Source: Bacteroidales bacterium
Lineage (GTDB): Bacteria > Bacteroidota > Bacteroidia > Bacteroidales > Paludibacteraceae
Direction: 5' to 3'
NCBI GenBank assembly: GCA_900767385.1
Contig: CAAFYY010000006.1
Location: 1 to 12,843 of the forward strand
Length of the DNA stretch: 12,843 bases
Below, one piece after another: positions 6,348 through 12,843 of the stretch (position 1 is its first letter; the number at the start of each line of letters is the position of its first letter). The notes beneath the pieces were generated by a model. That model was not told where the DNA came from, did not search any database, and was given only the letters and a program-made list of their open reading frames with translations. A program made the translations under genes and the position numbers.

Positions 6348-6361
6348 CTTTAGGCAAGGCT

Positions 6362-7234
6362 ATGCGTTACACCCTCGCGACTCTCTTGCTGCTGTTCACT
6401 CTCATGCTTCAGGCTTGCGGCGACCCAAAGAAACCCCAGCCTGTGGCCGATGAGAGTGGAGTGACCGACGAAATGGTGGAGCCGGCATGTGACTGCTATG
6501 GCGATGACCTCGTGGTTGACTCTCTCATGGAGTTGCCTAAAGGTAGTCGCGGAGAAGACACGATGCTCATCCACTGTGCTTATATCGTCAACTACAACAA
6601 GACATGGCGCATCCCTGATTGGGTGGCTTACGAATTGACAGCTTGGGAAACCCGTGGCGAAGAGAAACGCACCAACCGCTTCAATGAAGATCCGCAGCTG
6701 AATTCCGATCCGGTTCAGTGGTACGACTACAAACGCTCTGGATACGACCGTGGTCACATGGCACCTGCCGGCGACATGAAGTGGTCTAAAAAAGCCATGG
6801 ACGAGAGTTTCTTCATGACCAATATCTGTCCTCAGGACAGTGGCTTGAACCAAGGCCGTTGGAACGACCTTGAGAACGCTGTTCGCCGTTGGGCAAGATA
6901 TGATTCAGTGGTTTATGTCGTTTGCGGCCCTGTCGTAGAGGAAAATCACAAGAATATCGGTCCGAACAGAGACATCGCAGTGCCAAAGGGATTCTTCAAG
7001 GTGGTTCTCCGTCAGCACAAGGAGAAGAATCAAGAACCGCAATGGCAAGCCATCGGATTCTATATGGACAACACGAATCTCACGGACGATCTCTGCACCT
7101 TTGTCAAGAGTGTTGATGAACTGGAGGAACTCACACACCTCGACTTCTTCCCGAACCTCCCGGACGACATCGAAAATGAGGTTGAGGCGGTCTGTCAACC
7201 CGAGAAATGGGGCTTGAAACCAAAAAATAAATGA
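6362..7234 (+). CDS. DNA/RNA non-specific endonuclease, lipoprotein
   Basis: This encodes 290 residues. A short positive N-terminus and hydrophobic stretch end in LMLQAC, a lipobox with the lipidated cysteine near residue 19, so the protein is exported and membrane-anchored. The GDPKK after the cysteine is not a strong Bacteroidetes surface-export signal, so a periplasmic face is as likely as the cell surface. The mature part is a beta-beta-alpha-metal nuclease of the Serratia nuclease family (PF01223). It has DRGH at 129-132 with the catalytic base H132. N154, N163 and E171 in TNICPQ and LNQGRWNDLE sit at spacings close to the conserved asparagines and glutamate of the family. It should cut both DNA and RNA with Mg2+, for nutrition, biofilm DNA or defence. 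Its stop overlaps the murC start by 4 bases (ATGA), indicating translational coupling. Confidence 0.93.
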   Translation: MRYTLATLLLLFTLMLQACGDPKKPQPVADESGVTDEMVEPACDCYGDDLVVDSLMELPKGSRGEDTMLIHCAYIVNYNKTWRIPDWVAYELTAWETRGEEKRTNRFNEDPQLNSDPVQWYDYKRSGYDRGHMAPAGDMKWSKKAMDESFFMTNICPQDSGLNQGRWNDLENAVRRWARYDSVVYVVCGPVVEENHKNIGPNRDIAVPKGFFKVVLRQHKEKNQEPQWQAIGFYMDNTNLTDDLCTFVKSVDELEELTHLDFFPNLPDDIENEVEAVCQPEKWGLKPKNK

Positions 7235-8622
7235 TGATGAAGCCGTTTGACTCAAAGAATACACTGCCGCAGAATGTCTATTTCTTAGGCATCGGCGGTA
7301 TCGGCATGAGCGCAATAGCCAGATACTACAATGCTCGTCATTGTTGTGTGGCAGGCTACGACCGTACGCGATCTGCCCTCTGTGAGACATTGGAGACCGA
7401 GGGAATCTCGATTCACTACACCCCTTCTCCAGAGGCTATTCCCGCTTCGTTCACTCCCGACAATACCCTCGTTGTCTATACCCCTGCTATTGCAACATCC
7501 AACGAGGAGTATCAATGGCTCAGCAGCAATGGTTTCGAAATCAAGAAACGTGCTGCCGTATTGGGCGAGATAACAAGAGTGGAACGCGGTTTGTGTGTGG
7601 CTGGCACGCATGGCAAGACAACCATCTCAACGATGCTGGCCCATCTGCTTCGTCAGAGTCATGTAGACTGCAATGCCTTCCTTGGCGGTATCTCCAAGAA
7701 CTATGCAGGCAATCTGCTTCTCTCCGAAAAAAGCGACTTGGTGGTGATTGAGGCCGACGAATTCGACCGCTCCTTCCATCATCTGTCACCCTATATGGCA
7801 GTCATCTCTGCTGTGGATGCCGACCATCTTGATATCTACGGCACACACGAAGCCTACAAGGAGGCTTTCTCACACTTTACCTCGCTGATTCGCCCAGACG
7901 GCTGTCTGCTGATGAAGCATGGACTGGAGTTCGAACCACGACTCCAAGAGGGGGTGAGGTGCTACACCTATTCCGGACAACCGGATGAGGGGGCTGATTT
8001 CTATGCCGAGAATATCCGCATTGGCATCGGCGAACTCCACTTTGACTTCGTCTCACCATTCAGCAAGGTCAAGGATGTCAACCTGGGCGTGCCTGTCACC
8101 GTCAACGTTGAAAACGGCGTGGCTGCTATGGCAATCGCCCTCTTGAACGGCGTTGAGGCTGAGGAACTGCGACAAGGAATGGACTCGTTCCGTGGTGTAA
8201 AACGCCGCTTTGATGTCCAGATGAAAACCGACAAACTCACTGTGATTGACGACTATGCCCACCATCCAGCAGAACTGGAGGCTTCCATTCGTTCAGTGAT
8301 GGAACTCTATCGCGGGAAAAAGGTCTTGGGCGTATTCCAACCACATCTCTATACCAGAACAAAAGATTTCTACCGCGAATTTGCCGCCGCACTCTCGCTG
8401 CTTGACGAGGCAATGCTGGTGGAACTCTATCCCGCCCGCGAAGAGCCCATTGAGGGAATCTCTTCCGAGACAATTTTCAGGGAAGTAACTTGTCAGAAGA
8501 CGCTGACGACGAAGAAGGAACTGATTGATGTGCTGAAGTCCAAGCGCTTCGACGTGCTCCTCACTTTGGGTGCCGGCGACCTCGATACGATGCTCCCACA
8601 AATATGTGAAGCTTTACGATGA
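7231..8622 (+). CDS. murC: UDP-N-acetylmuramate--L-alanine ligase
   Basis: MurC adds L-alanine to UDP-MurNAc with ATP, the first amino acid step of peptidoglycan precursor synthesis in the cytoplasm. The protein has 463 residues, a usual length. It has the UDP-binding N-terminal glycine loop GIGGIGMSA (20-28), the ATP loop GTHGKTT (125-131), the metal-binding EADEFD (174-179) and the C-terminal DDYAHHPAE (340-348). Three consecutive ATG codons (7231, 7234, 7237) could serve as start. The first overlaps the nuclease stop as ATGA and is chosen. The 3' end overlaps ftsQ in the same way. In the usual dcw cluster murC follows murG; here the upstream neighbour is the lipoprotein nuclease. Confidence 0.97.
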   Translation: MMMKPFDSKNTLPQNVYFLGIGGIGMSAIARYYNARHCCVAGYDRTRSALCETLETEGISIHYTPSPEAIPASFTPDNTLVVYTPAIATSNEEYQWLSSNGFEIKKRAAVLGEITRVERGLCVAGTHGKTTISTMLAHLLRQSHVDCNAFLGGISKNYAGNLLLSEKSDLVVIEADEFDRSFHHLSPYMAVISAVDADHLDIYGTHEAYKEAFSHFTSLIRPDGCLLMKHGLEFEPRLQEGVRCYTYSGQPDEGADFYAENIRIGIGELHFDFVSPFSKVKDVNLGVPVTVNVENGVAAMAIALLNGVEAEELRQGMDSFRGVKRRFDVQMKTDKLTVIDDYAHHPAELEASIRSVMELYRGKKVLGVFQPHLYTRTKDFYREFAAALSLLDEAMLVELYPAREEPIEGISSETIFREVTCQKTLTTKKELIDVLKSKRFDVLLTLGAGDLDTMLPQICEALR

Positions 8623-9356
8623 ACTATGTAAGAGTCATACTTTCAACCCTTGCCGTTACAGCTTGTGCCCTTTATCTGGGATGGATCTTTTTCGCCACCT
8701 CCAATAGAGAAAACGAGTTGTGCGATAGCTTCGCCGTGGATGTGAAAGATGCCGACAAAGCCAATTTTGTCGACTCAGTCTATATCCTCTCGCTTGTAAA
8801 AAACAAGGATCTCTATCCTGTTGGAAAACGTTTCAACGAAATCGATCTCAATAAGATAGAAGATGCTGTGAAGAGTTGTCCGATGGTGCTGAAGGCAGTC
8901 TGCTACCGTACGCCAACAGGCGAAGTCAAGGTAGAAATGACCCAAAGGCAGCCCGTTTATCGGGTGATGACGGAGGAGGGAAACTACTACGTCGACAAAA
9001 ACCATCAGACCTTCCCGACCTCCTACAACTCTACGGTCGAGGTCCCTCTGCTCAGCGGCACCCTTACCAAGGAGTATGCAAAGGATTCGCTCTACGACTT
9101 CATGTTGTTTATCAAAGACGACAAATTCTGGAGAGAACAGACCATACAGGTCTATGTTGATGCGCAGGAGGGTCTTATGCTCATACCACGCGTCGGCAAT
9201 CATGTGATTCTCCTTGGCAATGCCAGCAACTTTGAGCAGAAATTAGAAAATGTCAAGGTTTTCTATAGTAAGGTAATCAATGAAGTCGGCTGGAATTCCT
9301 ATTCCAGAATCGACGTTCGCTATAACGACCAAATAATCTGCACACCTAACAATTAA
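8619..9356 (+). CDS. ftsQ: Cell division protein FtsQ/DivIB
   Basis: This encodes 245 residues with a very short cytoplasmic start, one membrane helix at about 5-26, and a periplasmic remainder. The remainder contains a POTRA-like region (about 40-105), then RQPVYRV and YYVDKNHQTFP, and ends in YSRIDVRYNDQIIC. This is the beta-domain arrangement of Bacteroidetes FtsQ. FtsQ bridges the cytoplasmic ring to the septal peptidoglycan synthase complex. Identification rests on the motifs together with the position between murC and ftsA, as the family diverges strongly in sequence. Its ATG overlaps the murC stop (ATGA), so the two are probably translationally coupled. Confidence 0.93.
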   Translation: MNYVRVILSTLAVTACALYLGWIFFATSNRENELCDSFAVDVKDADKANFVDSVYILSLVKNKDLYPVGKRFNEIDLNKIEDAVKSCPMVLKAVCYRTPTGEVKVEMTQRQPVYRVMTEEGNYYVDKNHQTFPTSYNSTVEVPLLSGTLTKEYAKDSLYDFMLFIKDDKFWREQTIQVYVDAQEGLMLIPRVGNHVILLGNASNFEQKLENVKVFYSKVINEVGWNSYSRIDVRYNDQIICTPNN

Positions 9357-9377
9357 ACAAAAAACACGACCTAAAGG

Positions 9378-10688
9378 ATGAAAACAGATAATATCTATCT
9401 TGCTGTTGACTATGGCGCATCAAAATCGTTGATGATGATTGCCGAGAAGGATTTTGAAGGCAAACTTCATATCCTTGGTATGGAAGAGGAGAGAACTCCC
9501 GATATGATGTCTCCAATCCATATCTTTGGCAGTCAACTTCTTCGTTGTGTCAACAGATGTGAGAACGTAGAACGATTTGCGCAATGTTACAAGGGTTATT
9601 CCTGTCAGTCACTTAGAAGCAACAAGAAGTTGCAAATCAAGAAGAATGTTGACGGCCGCATGATTGACCAGTCTCTGCTCAACGAAATGGATGCGATATG
9701 CACTGCAGAAGCAGAAGTCTCCATGGAGCAGATTCCACTGGCTGTGCGAGCCCTGAAATATTATGTAGACGAAGAAGAGGTACAGCAGTCGCCTATAGGT
9801 AGAAATTGCTCAGTGCTCCGCGCCGACTACCTCTGTCTCTCGGCTAAACGTGTCTTTGCTGCCAAGGAGGAACTTGCCAACGATATCGTCAAATATGTGA
9901 CGGCCCCATTGGCGATGGCTGAGAATCTCTTGACAGAGAGAGAACGTAACAATGGTTGCGTACTCATCGACTTCGGAGCCCATCTCACCACCATGGTGGT
10001 CTGCTATCACGGCAAGGTTCAACACGTGGCAACGATACCGCTCGGCGGCCGCAATGTCACTTTAGACGTTGCTGCTATTCTCGGCATCCCGGAAGATGAT
10101 GCAGAACACAACAAAATCACCTTCGGCAACGCCAATACCGACACCGTTGGAACAGAGCATAAACTCATCAACATCAACGGCAAGGAGGTGGAGTTCTCTC
10201 TCGACGGCTTGTCACAAATCATCGCTGCGCGCGAAAACGAGATTCTTGAATATATCTGGCGCGAACTCCGTCAGCTCAACTGTTTCGACAAGATTTCCGA
10301 AGGCATCATCATCACTGGCGGTGCCAGTCAGATGCGCGGATTGGATGAATTGATCTCAAAACGTCAGGTCAAAGTAAAACAACTCAATCTCGACCAATAT
10401 CTTGACGCTTCCAGCAGAGTGGCATATCGCAACCCGAAATACGCACAGGTTCTGGCGCTTTTGTTGGGTGCTACCGAAAATGCTGCTGTCTTCAAAAAAC
10501 CTGTTGAGGTAGTCGTAGAAGAACCTGTTGAGAACACCGATTCTTTCGGCTCGCAGAATGAAACTGTCGTCGCTGCCGAACAACAGGAGCAAGAGCGCAA
10601 TAATAACGGAGAAAGAAAACGCCGTAACATTTTCGACGGTCTAAAAGATACTTTCGGCAATCTCTTTGGCGAGAACGACCCAGAATAA
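9378..10688 (+). CDS. ftsA: Cell division protein FtsA
   Basis: FtsA is an actin-like ATPase that anchors FtsZ to the membrane and recruits later divisome proteins. The protein has 436 residues. The phosphate-1 loop is YLAVDYGASKS near residues 7-17. Phosphate-2 is VLIDFGAHLTTM (D198, then G200-A201-H202-L203). A typical IPLGGRNVTLDVA follows, and the adenosine motif is IIITGGASQMRGL (G314-G315). A charged, disordered linker (about 370-415) leads to a C-terminal amphipathic helix, RNIFDGLKDTFGNLFGE, which would bind the membrane. Phosphate-2 is unusual: the H and L replace residues that are normally small or polar (Bacteroidetes proteins commonly read DFGAxTTT). An AAAGGA-like sequence precedes the ATG. 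It lies 21 bases after ftsQ. Confidence 0.94.
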   Translation: MKTDNIYLAVDYGASKSLMMIAEKDFEGKLHILGMEEERTPDMMSPIHIFGSQLLRCVNRCENVERFAQCYKGYSCQSLRSNKKLQIKKNVDGRMIDQSLLNEMDAICTAEAEVSMEQIPLAVRALKYYVDEEEVQQSPIGRNCSVLRADYLCLSAKRVFAAKEELANDIVKYVTAPLAMAENLLTERERNNGCVLIDFGAHLTTMVVCYHGKVQHVATIPLGGRNVTLDVAAILGIPEDDAEHNKITFGNANTDTVGTEHKLININGKEVEFSLDGLSQIIAARENEILEYIWRELRQLNCFDKISEGIIITGGASQMRGLDELISKRQVKVKQLNLDQYLDASSRVAYRNPKYAQVLALLLGATENAAVFKKPVEVVVEEPVENTDSFGSQNETVVAAEQQEQERNNNGERKRRNIFDGLKDTFGNLFGENDPE

Positions 10689-10744
10689 CGTAACAGCGGT
10701 TTTGTTTCAATAATCTTCACCCATCAATCAGCAACATACTCAAA

Positions 10745-11986
10745 ATGGACGAAATAGAACACTTGGACTTCATTACAGAAGAACAGAAACCACAAAACAT
10801 CAAGGTTATCGGTGTTGGCGGTGGCGGCGGCAACGCAGTCAAGACTATGTTTAAGAAAGGCATTACCGATGTCTCGTTTGCACTCTGTAATACCGATAGG
10901 GTTGCTCTCAACTCCTCTGGCATCCCAGTCTGCGTTCAACTCGGCAATGGCCTTGGCGCCGGCAACCAACCAGATAAAGCTCGCAAGGCCGCCTTGGAAT
11001 CGGAAGAGAAAATCAGAGAGATGCTCTCCGACGGCACCGAAATGGTGTTTATCACCGCTACTATGGGAGGCGGTACCGGCACTGGCGCCGGACCGGTTGT
11101 CGCTAAGGTCGCCCACGAGATGGGACTGCTGACCATCGGCGTCGTTACCATCCCTTTCGATTGGGAAATGGGCAGAAAGAAGGTTCAAGCCATGAAAGGA
11201 GTCGTAAGGATGTCGAAATATGTTGATGCACTGCTCGTCATCAACAACAGCAAACTTATCCAGACCTATCCTGATTTCGACCTCCGTCAGGCCTTCCAAG
11301 CTGTCGATGATGTCTTGGCTCAGGCCGTTAAGGGTATCGCCGAAATCATCACTATCGAAGGTTATGTCAATGTCGACTTTGCCGATGTCTCAACAATCAT
11401 GAGACAGGGTGGTGTGGCTGTGATGAACACTGGCTCTGCTTCCGGCGAGAAACGTGTGACCCGCGCCATTGAGGACGCTCTCAATTCTCCTCTGCTCAAC
11501 AACAACGATATCTGCAACGCTTCCCGCGTGCTCGTCAACGTATATACTGACTCCGAAAAGCCTATCAACATGACCGAAATCGAAGAGATTAAGAATTTCT
11601 CCGGTAAGATGAAAGGTGAGGTTGAGGAGTATATTTGGGGCGTGACCTATGTCGAGGGACTTGGCGACGAGGTAAAGATTACCATCGTGGCTACAGGTCC
11701 AAACATGAAGTTTGCTCCAGATCAGCTGAAGGCTCAATTGGAAGAGGAAATCGCTGCGGAAGACGAACGTCTCGGTCAGACCCTCGAAACCAACGCCATC
11801 GGCAAACGTGTGGCGATCCCACCATCCCGACAGGTCTTGGAACAGAGCATCCAGAAAGAGATGTACAGTGCCGAAGAGCAGGCTTTGCCTAAAGCAACAA
11901 TCGCCCTCTATTCATTGGACGAACTCGACTCCGAATCAGTTATGAAGGTTGTGCGCGACACCCCTTCCCTGAAACGATATCAATAA
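10745..11986 (+). CDS. ftsZ: Cell division protein FtsZ
   Basis: This tubulin-like GTPase polymerises into the division ring. The 413 residues include the N-terminal VIGVGGGGGNAV, the signature GGGTGTG at 108-114, and the T7 catalytic loop NVDFADV at 209-215, so both halves of the active site are intact. The globular core ends near 320. A charged linker of about 80 residues leads to the C-terminal peptide. That peptide reads VVRDTPSLKRYQ, which only loosely matches the widespread IPAFLR/NPAYLRR tip that binds FtsA. The spacer to ftsA (56 bases) is the longest in the operon and shows no TAnnTTTG promoter. yqeY follows 29 bases later. Confidence 0.98.
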   Translation: MDEIEHLDFITEEQKPQNIKVIGVGGGGGNAVKTMFKKGITDVSFALCNTDRVALNSSGIPVCVQLGNGLGAGNQPDKARKAALESEEKIREMLSDGTEMVFITATMGGGTGTGAGPVVAKVAHEMGLLTIGVVTIPFDWEMGRKKVQAMKGVVRMSKYVDALLVINNSKLIQTYPDFDLRQAFQAVDDVLAQAVKGIAEIITIEGYVNVDFADVSTIMRQGGVAVMNTGSASGEKRVTRAIEDALNSPLLNNNDICNASRVLVNVYTDSEKPINMTEIEEIKNFSGKMKGEVEEYIWGVTYVEGLGDEVKITIVATGPNMKFAPDQLKAQLEEEIAAEDERLGQTLETNAIGKRVAIPPSRQVLEQSIQKEMYSAEEQALPKATIALYSLDELDSESVMKVVRDTPSLKRYQ

Positions 11987-12015
11987 ACACCCTTTTAGAA
12001 AGAACAATTTTTATT

Positions 12016-12465
12016 ATGGATATTTTTGAACAAGTGAGCGAAGGCATTAAAGCCGCAATGCTCTCACGCGATAAGGTGACCCTTGAGGCACTTCGTAATA
12101 TAAAGAAAGAACTTCTTGAGGCTAAGACTTCCAAGGAGTGCAATGGTGAACTCACCGATGCCGTAGCGCTGAAGGTGATTCAAAAGATGGCTAAGCAAAG
12201 CAAAGATGCTGCACAGATGTTCGTTGAGCAGAATCGTCAAGACCTTGCCGACGAGTATCTCTCTCAGGTAGCTGTGATGGAGAAATTTCTCCCTTCTCAA
12301 ATGACCAAGGAAGAGGTCATTGAGTTCGTGAAAAAGATTATCAGCGAAGAAGGCGTTACCTCTCTCAAGGAAATGGGTAAGGTGATGGGCCGTGCCTCCA
12401 AAGAGTTGGCTGGCCGCGCTGAAGGTCACACTATCAGTGAGGTAGTGAAGAGTTTGCTTCAATAA
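12016..12465 (+). CDS. GatB/YqeY domain-containing protein
   Basis: This encodes 149 residues, the usual size of YqeY proteins. It begins MDIFEQVSEGIKAAML, followed by RDKVTLEALRNIKKELLEAK and by FLPSQMTKEEVIEFVKKII, then GKVMGRASKELAGRAEG. These are the hallmarks of the stand-alone YqeY family, related to the tail domain of the GatB subunit of the tRNA-dependent amidotransferase. No catalytic function is established; a tRNA-related role is assumed from the homology. The location directly after ftsZ is common in Bacteroidetes. It is the last gene of the operon and is followed by a strong terminator. Confidence 0.94.
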   Translation: MDIFEQVSEGIKAAMLSRDKVTLEALRNIKKELLEAKTSKECNGELTDAVALKVIQKMAKQSKDAAQMFVEQNRQDLADEYLSQVAVMEKFLPSQMTKEEVIEFVKKIISEEGVTSLKEMGKVMGRASKELAGRAEGHTISEVVKSLLQ

Positions 12466-12487
12466 GAGTAGATCTTTACAACAGAAT

Positions 12488-12522
12488 AGCCCTTGCTCAT
12501 ATTTTTTGAGCAAGGGCTTTTT
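12488..12522 (+). terminator. Intrinsic terminator of the fts-yqeY operon
   Basis: A perfect 12-bp stem, AGCCCTTGCTCA (12488-12499) with its complement (12507-12518), has a 7-base loop and a TTTTT run through 12522. It starts 23 bases after the yqeY stop and is the only strong terminator found after the mutS2 terminator on this strand. Confidence 0.93.
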
Positions 12523-12730
12523 GTGTATGTATGATTGATTCTCTGTTCTCTGTTGTATTCGGATTCATGGCAGTAGGCCTCTCTCTATCAAGTTCTGTGC
12601 GGAAAGGAGTCGCTTCTGCATCGTTATAAATATAATCAGAAGGACTCTATTCTTTTTGAAATACAAAGAGTGGGTAGTAGGTTACGCGCTGGTTCCTTTG
12701 GGTAATATATTATATATAGTGTATAGAACG
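12523..12730. other. Gene-free interval between convergent genes
   Basis: This low-GC stretch lies between the yqeY terminator and the terminator of the OmpA-like gene. It contains an AT-rich segment near 12704-12720 and a 32-codon open frame at 12531-12629 that has no promoter or similarity to support it. I see no tRNA, no repeat array and no convincing promoter here. Confidence 0.6.
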
Positions 12731-12762
12731 AAAAACGGCGGCACCGATTGGTGTCGCCGTTT
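12731..12762 (-). terminator. Intrinsic terminator of the OmpA-family gene
   Basis: The stem AAACGGCGGCACC (12733-12745) pairs with GGTGTCGCCGTTT (12750-12762) around a GATT loop. The minus strand continues TTTTTCG, which fits termination of the minus-strand gene ending at 12782. The one imperfect position (12741/12754) is a G-U pair in plus-strand RNA but a mismatch in minus-strand RNA. The hairpin may therefore work in both directions as a backup for read-through from yqeY. Confidence 0.8.
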
Positions 12763-12781
12763 GTGTTATCGGAAGAAGAGA

Positions 12782-12843
12782 TTATTCTTCGTCGAGGTCG
12801 AGGATGCCAACAACTTCGAATTCTACACGACGGTTGCGTGCGC
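12782..12843 (-). CDS. OmpA family protein, C-terminal end only
   Basis: Only the last 19 complete codons and a stop lie in the window; the gene continues past the right edge. The visible sequence is ARNRRVEFEVVGILDLDEE followed by TAA (12784-12782). NRRVEF at the end of a protein is the signature of the OmpA C-terminal peptidoglycan-binding domain (PF00691), where the conserved arginine contacts meso-diaminopimelate. The acidic LDLDEE tail is an extension beyond the domain. The full protein is probably an outer-membrane or periplasmic peptidoglycan-binding protein; its N-terminal part cannot be judged. Confidence 0.8.
   Translation of the reverse strand, partial: ARNRRVEFEVVGILDLDEE

Noticed and set aside
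12531..12629. A 32-codon plus-strand frame starting just after the yqeY terminator, with a hydrophobic N-terminal half
   Set aside because: It has no promoter or ribosome binding site, starts directly after a strong terminator, and resembles no family I know; a frame this short is expected by chance.
12640..12675. A weak inverted repeat (ACTCT ... AGAGT) in the gap after yqeY
   Set aside because: Only five bases pair across a long loop and no U-run or gene context supports a function.

Overview
The window looks like chromosomal DNA from a member of the Bacteroidota, most likely Bacteroidales. Four intergenic regions carry the Bacteroidetes-type -7 promoter element TAnnTTTG, twice in the classic form TATCTTTGCA. 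Most genes lack a clear Shine-Dalgarno sequence. Two DUF3127 proteins, a family typical of this phylum, are present, and the order ftsQ-ftsA-ftsZ-yqeY is the one seen in Bacteroidetes. I cannot place it below order level from sequence reading alone.

Layout. The left part (1-2113) is on the minus strand: a YitT-family membrane protein (151-1158) and a rhomboid-family intramembrane protease (1400-2113). Between them lies a promoter, a long imperfect hairpin and a strong intrinsic terminator, which together look like a small RNA or an attenuating leader for the yitT-like gene. A divergent promoter region (about 2114-2295) separates the rhomboid gene from a plus-strand HU gene (2296-2568), which has its own terminator. 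A short DUF486 membrane protein (2628-2978) and mutS2 (2999-5383) follow, and mutS2 ends in a terminator.

From a promoter at 5533-5540 to a terminator at 12488-12522 there is one apparent eight-gene operon: two tandem DUF3127 paralogues, a lipoprotein DNA/RNA non-specific endonuclease, murC, ftsQ, ftsA, ftsZ and yqeY. The endonuclease/murC and murC/ftsQ junctions are ATGA overlaps. Peptidoglycan precursor synthesis (MurC) and the divisome core (FtsQ, FtsA, FtsZ) are therefore led by two small, probably OB-fold proteins and a secreted nuclease, not by murG and the rest of the dcw cluster. The right edge holds the last codons of a minus-strand OmpA-family gene with its own terminator.

The genes are mainly conserved housekeeping functions. 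No transposon, prophage, CRISPR array, tRNA or rRNA was seen. The points most worth a second look are the structured RNA before the yitT-like gene, the SSB-like acidic tip on the first DUF3127 protein, and the nuclease-led rearranged division operon.
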